From Isoetes taiwanensis (Eukaryota > Streptophyta > Lycopodiopsida > Isoetales > Isoetaceae): 64,000 nt of DNA. The number at the start of each line of letters is the position of its first letter. The first letter of the stretch is position 1. The notes beneath the pieces are model-generated. The model was given only the letters and a program-made list of their open reading frames with translations, had not been told where the DNA came from and did not search any database. The translations under genes were made by a program, and so were the position numbers. This document shows positions 46,001 through 58,243 of the stretch, one piece after another. The stretch is from NCBI GenBank assembly GCA_021234155.1, contig JAJEKV010000013.1:6266187-6330186 (forward strand), read 5' to 3'.

Positions 46001-49000
46001 GGGGTGGCTTGCACTGCCATCCCCAAGTCCCAACACTCCTGACAGCTGGCTTCCAATGGCACAACCACCTGCCACGCCTCCTGGGAATTCCCTCGCAGTC
46101 AAAACATGAAGTCGCTTTTTGTTGGGGTAAGCCGTAGGCTAGTGCATATTCTCAAATCCCCCTACACCCACTGCCCCTAGCTCCTGGGCCATGTGTCCTC
46201 GGCTCGGTTTAGACATTTCTTTCCTCCAAAATTAGGCCTCCAAACTCCTGCGGCTTCGTATGTGTTAATCTAATTTTGCTGCATAACATTCGGGGTTTGA
46301 GGAAGGTCCAAGTAGCTTCCATGCCTATATAGCTCGATGCTTCAATTCCTACTGTAAAATTGTGTATTGTTGGTCGAATAAAGCTTCATTGTGACATTCC
46401 CTAATAGTACAGTTTCTATGTAAGAATCCTACATCTTCTTTCAGGCAATGTGTGTACCTGGGCTAAGCTGCTAAGATATAGCTGGAGAATTTAAAGCAAT
46501 TTTGTGGATTTGTTGCTGTATAAATGTTCTGTATCGTAAGGCTATAAAATCCATCTTAAAGTGTAAAAGTATGGCAAGATAACATATCTTTTGTTTTGGA
46601 TGACAATCGGGGACGCTACTCTTTTGCGGTGTAAGATTCCTACTACTACTACCACAATAATATTACACAATCAATATTCTGGCATCGGGAAAGCTCAAGT
46701 ATCAAGAAGTCTAGCATTTACCCTCTCCGCAGATTTACTTTGAGATATTATTTGTGTGATACGCTTTGGCGCTGGAGTTCGCAGTCCATCAGTAGAAAGC
46801 TGCTAGAATCATAATAGATTTGAATATATTTTGCATGTAATACAGATGCTTTTCATCCCAAACCGCCACAGTGCAGGCCTCCTCCTCCTTAGCCTGCCAC
46901 AGGGTTACCTATGTTGAGATTGTTGAGATGCATGTCTATAAGTGGAGTTCAAATCCACTTAACAAAAGCCAGTAATCATATTAAAATTCCGGATCAATTT
47001 TGCATTATAGTAAATGTAATAATCATGTACCTAAATAGGCGGCGTTGTGGGGTTCTTAAGTTACATTACAAGCATGGATTTATAAACTCAAACTCTGTTT
47101 ATCTTCTTATGCCTTGACTTTACCAATCAAGATATGCGAAGCCTCCGCTTAGTCAAGCACGTAAAATTGCCCATCAGGAATCGCTTCAAGTCCATTCCCA
47201 TAGTAAACTTTAAAAGCAAATAGCTCATTGATCTATCCTTCCCACTCATGTACAAATAGGTAAAATGTGATCCAATTTCAATAACTCGTAGGCGTATAAA
47301 GAGAAAATAAACTCTCGCATAATCAAATCTATCTTGCACGACAAATCAAAATCAAGTAAAAGAGGAGTGTGGAATCACATGCCTCAAGTTCATAAATGAG
47401 AGCAAGATCGCTAGAGTTAGAGAATTTAAAACCATTATATATTACTTATGCATTAAATTTATAAACAATATTAGCGATTCACGTAACAAATCTATAAAAT
47501 CATGTGCATGTATGAGAAAACAAAAGCTTCTAGCTTATTTTTTGCTAAGCTTTCCTTTGCCTCCCACTACTCGGCCTCTCGCTTTAAATACGCGCCCTGC
47601 AGACTCTCAGAGGATATCATTAATGACAATTGTGGGACCCGCAACCTTCTCTCATGGCTACCCAGCGTGGCTTCGACTTTTAATCCATCATCCTCAATCT
47701 TCACTGGATTCTCTCACACCAAAAGCTACTAAAGCAAATTATCATAGCTTTCCACAAAATTTTACCTCCAAAGGCCAAATCGCTGGCTATTATCCGTGCC
47801 AGCGCGCTTGTAACCTCTTTCTCTCATTCCATCTCGATTCTTTCATCTTGCTCCGGGAAAACCTCAGAAAACCTGGGCTAAATAGCATAAACCTCTCCTT
47901 TACTAAGGTAAACAGTCAGAAAAGGATCTTACAACTGCTTTTCCATGACTTCAATAGAAACACAACAGCTGGAAATCCATCAAATGATGTCAACAACCCG
48001 CCGCGCTTTGCGCCGTGATGATGTAAAACAATGAGCAAAAAGCTCTCCCTAGTAGTGACAAATGGTCCTTCCGGCCGTAAACCTGCAAAGGAATTATATA
48101 GAGCTGCTGTGATCTGACTTATGTAAAATATGTAATTTCACATCACGCATTGCCAAATTGCACAAATCTAGTAGCCGGAAACATTGCCCCACTAATTTAT
48201 AAATCTTATGCACTAAAGTGAAGACTATTGCCTAAAAAGAGCATGACAATTTACTAAAGTGTGCCGTTTGCCAAAATCTCCTCCGCCAAGTACTTCAAAT
48301 GCAAGATGCAGTAAACATCATACAGTCCCAAAGAGGTATTTAATATGCATACCTTAGGTGTGCTTTGTTCCTATGCCATATTCACTTCTGGCTTTCAATT
48401 TCCACACTTCTAGCTTTCAATTTCACCGCTTACAAAATGTAAATATGTGACTTCCCCTGTGATATTGGACTCATTTTTACTAATACTAATTTCTATGTAG
48501 GTCTCCATGTGCATGGAACATATAGCTGCCACATGATTTTGAAAACCTTCGTAATTGGATATGCACTCCCTAAATCTAAAAACGCTCTCACAAAGACGCT
48601 AGGGGTCAGCATTATTGCCTCAAGCAAAGATTTTCTCTCAAGCATTTAGAAGAACAAAAACGAGTAGGCCATTATAGGCTACGGAAGAAAATGCCGTGGA
48701 GAAAAAGGGCAAAGTGGCTTTTATATGTGGATTTACACCCGGCCAGACTCTTGCAAAAAGCAAAAGCTCGCACCAAAAGTCCTTGAAACAAATATTCACC
48801 TAGAAGTTCTGGCTACCCCTTCCTCGATGACTCGAAAACGGCTCTATAAACACTTTTCACAAAGAAACTCTGGATTTTCAGTAATGTGCCCATGAATTCC
48901 AAATCAGATGTAATCGGCGTGAAAATAAAGTGCGCATGGATGAAATTGGATCCAAATCAAGAACTGCAACCTATAGCTTTTAGTGTAAATGCATCTTTCT

Positions 49001-49250
49001 ATATGCGGTCCTCAAAATCACATGAGGAAGGGGAGGAGGAATGCCCCGTAGAGTAAAAGTAACTAAAACCTATTGATCGCTTATTTAGCTTTGAAGCGAT
49101 GGATTTATGAAAACCTAACACTTTCTATTCCAACAAATTCCCCAACAAAATGCACCTCCTCTGTGACGCAAAAGCTCTTTTAAAACCAATATAACATTAC
49201 TATGGAAAATATACTACCTAGAGGCAAATGAATCAACACATTGTTTAATA
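43001..49250. other. Unassigned DNA with weak open frames
   Basis: Open frames at 44,221-44,673 (minus, 150 codons) and 47,512-48,018 (plus, about 168 codons) are the longest. Neither translation shows a family motif, and neither has a recognisable promoter. A minus-strand stretch at 45,740-45,870 (RMNTRHAEGIQGDDGDAPP) looks like the acidic start of a retroelement gag, at very low confidence. Confidence 0.4.
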
Positions 49251-49279
49251 CTAGTGCAGTAGAAAATGGCTTGCAATAT

Positions 49280-49870
49280 TCTCCCCATTTTGCATGATGC
49301 CGATGATACTATCTACGTGTTTTATAGGGCAAGGTACCACATGACTCTAAGTAAGTTCTACAGATGATGTAAGCTAGTATGAATAAGATATACAAAAACT
49401 GTAGCTCTCCCCGGGAGCCTCCCATTCCGCTGGCCGCCGCGCTCAAGCACTCAAGAATCACGTGGCAATGTTGTTGCAGGAAGTAATGGGGATTGTGCGT
49501 TATGCTGCGCCGCATAGCGCGGCTGTCAAATCACCTTTCAACCGCTGCCTCTAAAGCAATATTTGAGACTAAATGTTTATTGAGACTCGCTTCAAAGACA
49601 ATCGCAAATTTTAGAGCGTAGAAGCGTGTCTCTGCTAATGTAGATTTGAATCTTTATGACTACATTGCATCGAGCATTCACGTACCTCAAAAGATGCATC
49701 TTCGCATTTATAACCAAAATCAATATCGGACAGTCCCCTGCGTCATGTTCTCGAAGTTTCTTTTGTATGATGCCGATGACACTATCTACAACCATAAGAC
49801 AAAGGCTGCACTCATATGACATTTCCCAAGTATCCGCAGATCACGCAAGCTAACATGAACAGACATGTAC
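49280..49870 (+). repeat. Two related segments with ATGATGCCGATGA(T/C)ACTATCTAC
   Basis: The 23-bp word occurs at about 49,295 and 49,768. In both copies it is followed by related spacing and words (ACATGACT, AAGTA, CAGAT, AAGCTA-TATGAA). In one frame the second reads FLLYDADDTIY, close to an RT YADD box with an extra codon, so these may be LINE scraps. Evidence is thin. Confidence 0.35.
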
Positions 49871-51500
49871 CGCTTTGAATCCTCGACATGTGAAAAATTC
49901 AGGACCAATCACCAAACACCGCTTAAATAGTATTTAAAGAAGTATTTCCTAATAGCTCTATCCAAGCATACTGCTGTTTCTCCCATTAACTCAAAATAAA
50001 AACAAATGAATTCAAGAATGGGCTTATTCCAAGAAATGGAGGAAATCCTACCGTTAAAACGTATAACAGGCTTATTTGCAAATGGGAGAAAAGCGGCTGG
50101 GCAAATAAACATTTACATGATGCCTCTAGAATACTCTGTGTGTACCTAGAGAATCGGAGTGAGCACGCTTTCCCTCTCCTCTTCCAAACATGTAAAAAGT
50201 TTTTCCGCTTCTACCCTCGTTAAAAGGGAGTAAGGATCATCCCATTGCATAAATTTTAGAGGATAAATAGAGAAAGTTCATACTAGAGTGAAGGAAGCCA
50301 CAATCCTTCATTAACTATAGAAGCACTATTGTCACGCATCGGGCGAGAATCCTTTATTTCTAGCCCCAACAATAATCCAAAAAGAGCTTCCCAAAAATAG
50401 TTAAAAGTGGGAAAACAGGCCATTGAAGCAAGGATGAAACTAGTGAAAGACATGAGGATAATCAAACTGCGGATGGATCTTTTACGTACGCTTTGGTGAT
50501 AAAATGGTACAAAACTTCTACCTTCCTTCCAAGAACACTCCAAAAGCAAGAGGAGCTTGAATCCCAAATAAAATAATTAGATTTAGTTTTTAGCAAGAGA
50601 ACCCTCCTCGATTTTGTTGCAATTTACTACCATATGATCCCACTCAAGATCAACATTTACCGGGCGCAAGAATTTAATGCGCCATTCTCGGCTTAAAATG
50701 TATAGCAAAAAACTTATAGCAAAAGTCGTGAGAGCATGATATCACCGCACTTCAAATTCTTGGTACTATCGGCCACACAAATTTCGCCGCTGCCCCGCAG
50801 GAGGAGCTTGGCAGCCGGGAAGGGGAACGCCAAAGATGCGCGTAAGATGCTACAAGGCTCCTCGCACCTTAACCCAACATGCTCCCAAAAATAAAAAAGA
50901 AGATAGTGAGGATGCAATAAGCAGCGGTGTATGGACACGCATTTCCTAAAATGAAGCTGGAATTGCTTTCGTTTAAGAACAGATTTGCATACCATTTATT
51001 TTGGTACCATCACTATCCCAACATTCTGCAAAATTATATTGTCAAGGCATTTCTCGATGTGACATGTGTCAATTCCAATGGTCGCATCAAATATTTAAGC
51101 CCTGCTACGCACTCCAATTGTTCTCCGCGCTGTGGGTGGAGGTTTTGGTGATAATCACGCCACTTTAAGCATAGATTTAAGCACTCAGGCCCCTAATCAT
51201 AGATTTGGTTTTCTTACGCTTCCTCGAGAATCTGCGATTCGCTCCAAACTCTTTTCAGAATGGCTCTCGCATGTGCAAATGAAATCAAGCACCGGTTACG
51301 TGCTTGGCAGCCCCGAAGATGCTTTTTGATGCTGCCCGCATCACTGGCTAAAGAACGCCATTTTTCGTGAGCTGCTTCGCCTGAGATTCTCGCAAAAACA
51401 AAAACATTTCTCGTAAATAATCGGTGAGTGCAGTTGTGTTAGCTGTATTCTTTGCTTCCCTGGTACCTTTTTCTTTTGTTTCCTAGTTTTCTCTTTGTTC
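49871..51500. other. Unassigned DNA
   Basis: No gene recognised. The open frame at 51,132-51,329 (RFGFLTLPRESAIRSKLF) matches no family I know. Confidence 0.45.
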
Positions 51501-51529
51501 TAAATTACTGATGCTTTTGCTTTACAAGG

Positions 51530-51945
51530 TCGAAAGCAGAAGTGGAGTGAGAAGTGGAGAATTCTCAAGAAGAAGAGAGGAGAATCTCGAGGAAGAGGAG
51601 GGATGAAGCATGCAAAATATGCTTTATTGCCATGAAGAGGCTTTGAGGAAGAGGCGTGGCGAAAGGCAGCTGTTTGCCTCGATCTTTCGAGTAGTCAAGT
51701 AGCTGCAAGAGCTCTACCTCAAAAGGCAGCAGGAGGCGGGAATTGAGGGAGAATGTGTGTGGAGGAGTCTAGTCCAACCAAGAAGCCCCAAAGCCCCCAA
51801 GACACCCCCAAGACACTCCACCTCCTAAAAGACACCTCACATTAATCGGCCTCTGGTGGGCCTTTTTTGTAAAAAATTTTGTTTATATCTCGTAAGACAA
51901 TCGTAAGGCCCCTATGTGGCCTTTTCTTGTGCAAAAAAATCTTAG
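51530..51945. repeat. Purine-rich tract and short direct repeats
   Basis: 51,530-51,610 is nearly all purine with GAAGAAGAGAGGAG words. 51,790-51,835 has CCAAGACACCCCCAAGACACTCCACCTCC. 51,850-51,945 has a 57-bp tandem pair of the form GGCC-CTGGTGGGCCTTTTTTGT and GGCCCCTATGTGGCCTTTTCTTGT. Confidence 0.6.
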
Positions 51946-54900
51946 TTTTATATGCTTTCCTTTTGGTTCATCAAAAGTTTTTGTTCCTATCAAAAAGTTT
52001 TCTTTTTGCTCTTCCTATCAAATGTTATTATTTCCTATTCATCTATCAAACATAGCCATAGGCTTCCAGAATCTCCTTGTAATGCACCATCTGTGATTCC
52101 TCGGCTTTTGAATGTGGGCCAAGATTTCTAGCTCTTTAATTAGTTTCAAACACCTTCAAGCACTTTTGAATTATTTCAAAGAAGGCTTTGTAGGTAGAAA
52201 GTGGTAAGTAACGTGAAAACACAATGGCAGCACCATGCACAAAACAAATTTCAGCTTTAAACAAATATATATGAAGCTGAATAATATGATCAGACTCTTG
52301 AATCAGATGATAAGAAGTACTTGGATGACATTACACTTTCTCAAGCATAAGTATAACTATATATTTAGTAGTAAATCGGGTTACCTATGATGTAAGAAGG
52401 CGTGCGATTCTTATTAAGACTCATACTAGACTTTAGCAACTCTGCAGTAAATTTTTTTAAGCCACCTGATAAGTTTTATGATCCCTTGCAACAAGATTGA
52501 AGTAGATAGCAAATAATATAGCAAAAACCATGTATAAAGTTTTCCTCTCCTGCATCGGGAACTGTTGTTGGCGTACAATATGGAAGCTAAAACACTTTTA
52601 AACTAAGACAAAGACGGTATACTTTAAAAGCTTTGTGGATTCCTCTGGCCTAAAATAAAACGACAACCGTGCCAATAATCAAGTAAAACGTCTCGTGCTT
52701 AATCACAAGAATGGAGGAAATGACAAAGTTCATCACTCATAAACTTCCAATCTCATTCACAAACCTCGCTAATCGCGAATTGTTTTCCGTAAAGTCTTTC
52801 CAAGCATAGCTTCAAGGGACCTCTATCTCAGCTCTTAGTGCACGCTTTCATCCCCGCGGTGTGTTCTTCTACCAAGTAACTTCATTTTTTCCTCAGCCTT
52901 GGCCCCCCGCAAAGCATTTCCTTCCATCTTTAAAGAGCACCGCTAGCACTTCATCATGCGACATCCATCCTTGAATGCGTACCAGCGTAAATTTCGTGGA
53001 TCAAGTAAGGTAAAGACTGGTACCGAATCATCAAGCCAGAAGCCAAGTCTACCTTGAATCTGGCATGACCCCATATGTTATTTTCCCGCTTTGCTCTGGT
53101 CACATTCGACAAAATGTGTTTGTTAAGTGGCGGAAAACGTTCCGTTGACACATTTTCCCTCGCCCCCATACAAAACTGAAAATCCTCATTCCTCAAATCA
53201 CTGACATAGTACTCTAAGTAAAAAGACATCTTCTTCCACATTAGAGAGTTGCATTGATGACTATATACCAACACAAATACTTATGTGTAACAAAGTCTTT
53301 AACACCGCTCTCGGTTCAATAATACTTTTTTCCAGCAGTAGTGTATGTCATTGTCACAACCTCGGGCTTTCCCGCCATATGTGTGTTCATTTGCACTAAA
53401 TGTTTTACCAACACACCATACGTAAATCTGTCAATAGAGTTTATCTTTTGCCGCCGCCAAAATCAATAATACGAAGGACGCCAGAACATCCCTAATGAAT
53501 TCGCCACAAATGCTATGAATTACTAAGGCTGTATTTGAAATAAATAGTGATGAAGATTTGAAAATGAAATGGGTTTAATGTGTAGAAACTCCTTTCTCAG
53601 CATCAATGCTAGGATTCCCTTCCTAATCTCCATTGAACAACTGGGTAATCCTCTGCCACAAAAGAAGGTAAATAAAAAGAAAAAATCAATAATATCTGTA
53701 TCGTTTAAGTTAAACAATTCAAGTCGCGGCTTTGCCAAAGAATGCCACCTTTCCAAAAGGTTGTTGGCGTTAATTTGCTTTGCTGGGAAGATCGTGCCAC
53801 CCAGGAACCCCGGAGGGCCCTCATTCCCCATTTCCTTCTTTGTGAACAATAATTTCATAGGTGTGTGGTGTCAGAGATTTAGAGGGGACCGTCGTGATCT
53901 TGAAGTATTAGCTACTTTGTTCTCTCTTCTTGGTAAGCTCAATAATCTTTGCTATCCTCCGCCTTACCCCTCTTGCCCTTCCTCCTCCCGCTTCCTCTCC
54001 TCTCAAGCAAATATCCACCTGTGGTTGCTCCCTGAACTGGCTTTGAATTACTCCCTCAACTTCCTTGTGGTGTTTCAGCTGTGTACAATCGTGGGTCCGC
54101 TAGTTTTTCCCACAACGCGCCGTGGTTTTACAATCGCGCCGTGGTTTCTAGAAGTTTCTGGGATGTACTTCTTGGATCGTAGTAGCAGTGGGTTCACGTT
54201 GTATTCAAATCTCAGCCTGCCAAATTGACTGCATCTCATAGTGACTTTGGTGCAGTGTAGTACCTTTCTAAATAAAGCGCACTCATTTGTTCCTTCTTGA
54301 ACCCCTGGCTGGGCAGAGACTCCTTGGCCCCAGGTAGGGGATGGATAATACATCCTTTTTGGTGTACTATTTGAAGCACCCGCACATGGCTGTTCAGCTC
54401 GCCAAATACACTTTCCCGGGCACTTCAGGCAAAACCATGAATACATTATCCTCCAATGAACAACAAGCTGCAAGGATACCGGCGTATAACTAAAGGCGAA
54501 ACTTAACTGTAAGCCTTCTGAATTCCGCATCACATGTCAACATGTATAAAATGGATCTTGCAATTAACAACTTATCCTTTTCGGGATAATAAGAGATGCG
54601 CTAAATGTCATGCAGGAGTATCCATTTCCTTCGCTTCCACAAAATCAGCGTAGCGTGCAGTGAAATGTGCAAAGTAAGCCCTCTGCTCTTCTTCGAACTT
54701 TAACTCCTCGTTTGAGTTATATCATTTGACCCGCCATTACCGTATTGTAGGGTTCATTGCTTTTGTACTTGGTTCTTCTGCGGTTGTTTCCATTCGGGAT
54801 GTTTCCTAGCCTTAAATTTTTTAATTTCTCAGCCTAACTCCATGCTCTCTGGGATTAAGCTTGAACTCCCTCCCCAGTTTTAGTAGCCAAATCATTTGGG

Positions 54901-56019
54901 TGTGTATCTCGCCTTTTCAAAACTCCAAGGTTTCTCAAATTCTCTTCTTTTCAACATCATCAGTGAATTCTAGAGGCTCTTCCTCTCACCAGCTCCTCAC
55001 CTCCCTACCTCCAGCATTCCTTTGGGTGATAAGTAACACTTAATTTTCCCAAATCTCCTTTAAAAATCAGCATTCTCTCTGGGGTGGTTTTTATGTTTTC
55101 TATCATATTGCACTCCATCTTATTTGATTCCAAATTGCCACCTCTTTTGGCTTTGTATTTCATTTCTGCTTCTAAATACGCCAGGCAAACATCCTACCTC
55201 CTCAGCTTTACCTCTCTGGCCTTATCAAGTCGGGTATTCCTTTGGCACGCACGTGCCAGCACCCTTTCTCAGCCTCTTTACTTCTTGCGTTCCCTCAAAG
55301 TGCTACTGATCTGCGCAATTTTCTCAAAACCAGCCATGTGTACTGGCCGTATTGCCTTCTACTTTGTTGTGACAATTTTGTATGATTTTTCTACAGAGTG
55401 TCTCCAAATCCTCCTCTTTAAAGACGTTTCCTCTTGCACAATATGTGATTCTTCCTTGCTCATTTCTTTGTCCAAAATGTAATCCTAATCTCATCCGCGG
55501 ATATTATTTTCTCTCAACCCGCCAAGTTTCTTCCTCGCGGGGCTTCACCTCTCGACCAAAATGCACTGACAAGCCGTGGAAAATCATCTCATACCCATGC
55601 CTCCATCATCACCGCTTGAAACACCGGACCCTCGAAGTGCTTTCGCGCTTCTGTGGAAAAGGAGGGAGAAGGTGTGACGGGCTTCGACGTCTCATGCAGT
55701 TCTCGCCACAAAGACTTAAAGTGCTTTAAACGCTGGGCCAAAAGTTGTAAAATTCCCTAATTAGCTGTGATTTTTACGAGACTCCTCAGCATTTGGAAGC
55801 CAAGTATATAGCCTACTGACTCCTCGGGAGTCTTGGAATGCTTATGGACGGGTGGAATCTAGGATCCTAATACCAAAACTTAAAGGCTGGCAAAAGTACA
55901 AAAAGGCTTGGTAATTAAAGAGTTATAAGCTCGAATATTGCCTCATGCAACTATTCTTTTGTATCCATGTGATGATTGTCTTTATAGATATGAGTATAAG
56001 ACTTGTAGGATGGTCATAC
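51946..56019. other. Unassigned DNA, probably LTR or flank of the Gypsy element
   Basis: No gene recognised. The 219-codon plus frame at 53,569-54,228 has overlapping minus frames and a translation without motifs. The part next to 56,019 is where the 3' LTR of the minus-strand chromovirus should start, reading GGTATGACCATCC after the polypurine tract, but no second LTR is available for comparison. Confidence 0.4.
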
Positions 56020-56031
56020 CATCCCCTCTGA
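56020..56031 (-). promoter_or_regulatory. Candidate polypurine tract of the Gypsy element
   Basis: On the minus strand CAGAGGGGATGG follows the end of the chromodomain frame by about a dozen bases of low-complexity ATCATC. A purine tract here primes plus-strand DNA synthesis in Gypsy elements. Placement is inferred from position and composition. Confidence 0.4.
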
Positions 56032-56039
56032 TGATGATA

Positions 56040-58238
56040 ATAAGGTTGTGGAGCAGAGCCGAAGGACTCAAACTTGGCTTATCTGGATAACGTCGATGAA
56101 ACTCTAAAACTTTCTCAGGACCGTTAGATAGATTCTTGGCAAGTCAAGTTTCCAGGTTCTTTCACTTGGAGAATATCCTTCCCAATCGACCAAATAATAA
56201 AGACGATGTTGCAGAAACTTGGAGTCCAAAATTTCTTGAACTTCAAATTCCTCGTGATCATGAATTTCCACTGGTAGAAATGGCATGGAAATTTAACGCG
56301 AAAGGATTAGGCCAGCAACTCCACATCAAAATAAGGAAATACTGGGATATAAAATGCGTAATAGTCGAGGGAGTGGGGAGAGCAGAATTACAAATATCAC
56401 GGGACTGGAAAGCCATGCATTTCTGGATACTTTCAAGGCTGCTTAAAGCCTGCTTTTGTTTGTGTGGAAAATTTTATATGGAAGCTGGTTAAGGCTACCA
56501 AGAGGAAACATGTAAGAGCCTCCCCTCATGATGCGGCAAAATCCGGCCACAATGTCAATGTAACATCTCGGAGCCTTCCCGCATAGTATGTACGCGAAAA
56601 TTCATTGAATAGCCTGGAGCTTCTAAAGTCGGTGATTCAACACTCCAGCTGGGTGTGACGGGACATAGCCAGTTACCTCAAGGATACCAAGAGTATTCTA
56701 ATGTATCCCCGTAGCTCTAAAAGAACTGAAGCCCCGTCAGCAGGCGGAAGCATGTCTTGTTAAGAGGGCTAAACTTGTGGTGAACTCGAATTTTAGACTA
56801 CAATCATCTTGCTTGTAACTCCATAAAAGCCAATCTCAAAATGTTGTTTGCGAGTCCTGAATTTTAAAAGTAATTCGCCCTTCCTCTTACTTTCATACTT
56901 CTCTCTCCGGATGATTATGCAGAAAAGTTTCAACGAAAGCCAACTCCATATGTGCAATAGCCCAAAAGCTCTTCCAAAACCACCGCATTGTAAATCGTGA
57001 GAAGGTCCACAATCACTGGCGATATGGAAATTCATGAAGTCTGATCACGAAGTAAAAGATTAGTGCTTCCCTTACTGTTGATGGTGACAGTGAAGGAATA
57101 AAATGAGTCATCTTAAAGAAGCAATCAACAATGGCCATGATGGCATCATGGCTTTGAGAGAGTGGGTAAATTCATAGAATAAAAATCCACGTAAATATTT
57201 CCTTCCTAAGGTCCATCATTCCAGTAACATGCTGCAGTACGTGATGGAAGAAGCACTCGCTATAAGATGTCTCCAAACCTTCGCCTATAGCGGTGTATCA
57301 TAGATCAATGAAAAACTTCGGCTGCACGGTAGCCTTCCAAAGCCACTAATATTCTCGCCTAATAAGTTCAAGAGTCTTGGGCTAATCCAAAGTGCTCCTC
57401 GGGTAAGGCAAGTCATGGCAAGCCCTCAAGAATCCTGGAAGCCTGGTGAAGCACCACCTAGTTTATATTGCAAACCGCGTGGTCCAATCGATTCGGCTGG
57501 AGTGAGAGATACGCTTAAGCCAATATGTAAAATACATCTCTTGTCGCAGGGATCGAGGGAGAGATGACCGAACAAACTCTAACAAAGATGTATCATGTGT
57601 CCTCTCGAACAAAGTGGTGGCCATGGGGTTGCAGTTTCTATCGTGCCCCCAGGAATAACTTGTGATTGCCGATCAAAATGAGGGACCACCAGGGCTAGGC
57701 CTGAAGATACAAGCGTGAAGACAGACCGCTCCTCTTGGAGGGATCCAGGGTAGTAGTTGATCACAAAATCAATCCAGGAGAATACTTAAGTATGCCACCT
57801 GGCTTCCAGCCACGTGCGCCTTTGCCAACCTGCCATACCAAAAAACGTGTTCCAGATTCTGACGATCTATGAGTAGCTTATGGGCGAGATTCTTCCCTAA
57901 TCTCCCCATTCCTTGAAATAATCAACTCCTTCCAGAAATTATCCCCATTCCTTGAAAGAATCAACTATTGCCAAAAGTTCCTTGTCATAAATCGTATAGT
58001 TGATTTCTACAGCTTGGAACTTCCAAGAGTGATAGATAATCAAATGTAGTTCATGGTCATCCTGGCCCCTGCGGATGGATATTGCAAAATCGTAAGCACC
58101 GCTTCGGCTAACAGGCGGTGGGTACGTAGTTGATTCGTATATGAAACTCAAGGGCGCGTGTTGTTATTTTAAAATCACGAAAGTGGTTTCTGCTTCTACA
58201 CTCCATTCAAATGACACATTCTTTTTAGTGAGACGTGT
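56040..58238 (-). pseudogene. Ty3/Gypsy chromovirus pol: RNase H, integrase, chromodomain
   Basis: Minus strand, from high to low. NVSFEWSVEAETTFVILK (about 58,190) begins RNase H. It is followed by WKFQAVEINYTIYDKELLAI with VDSFKEW (57,940-58,010), VWQVGKGARG and INYYPGSLQEERS (57,760). The integrase core shows DLPTLSK then HDAIMAIVDCFFKMTHFIP (about 57,100), SDCGPS and FWKSFWAIAHMELAFV (about 56,930). The C-terminal chromodomain reads EIHDHEEFEVQEILDSKFL then RLYYLVDWEGYSPSERTW (56,104-56,286), with its three aromatic-cage positions mostly kept. It ends FHRRYPDKPSL near 56,050 after a shift. Frames are broken at many places. Chromodomains direct insertion to heterochromatin. Activity here is excluded by the damage. 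Confidence 0.92.
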
Positions 58239-58243
58239 CAAAG

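Noticed and set aside
53569-54228. Plus-strand 219-codon open frame
   Set aside because: No family motif, competing open frames on the other strand, and no conserved boundary. Possible chance ORF or decayed element part.
56020-58238. Active chromovirus
   Set aside because: The domain order is correct, but stops, shifts, an insertion in pol and an unreadable RT active site exclude function.
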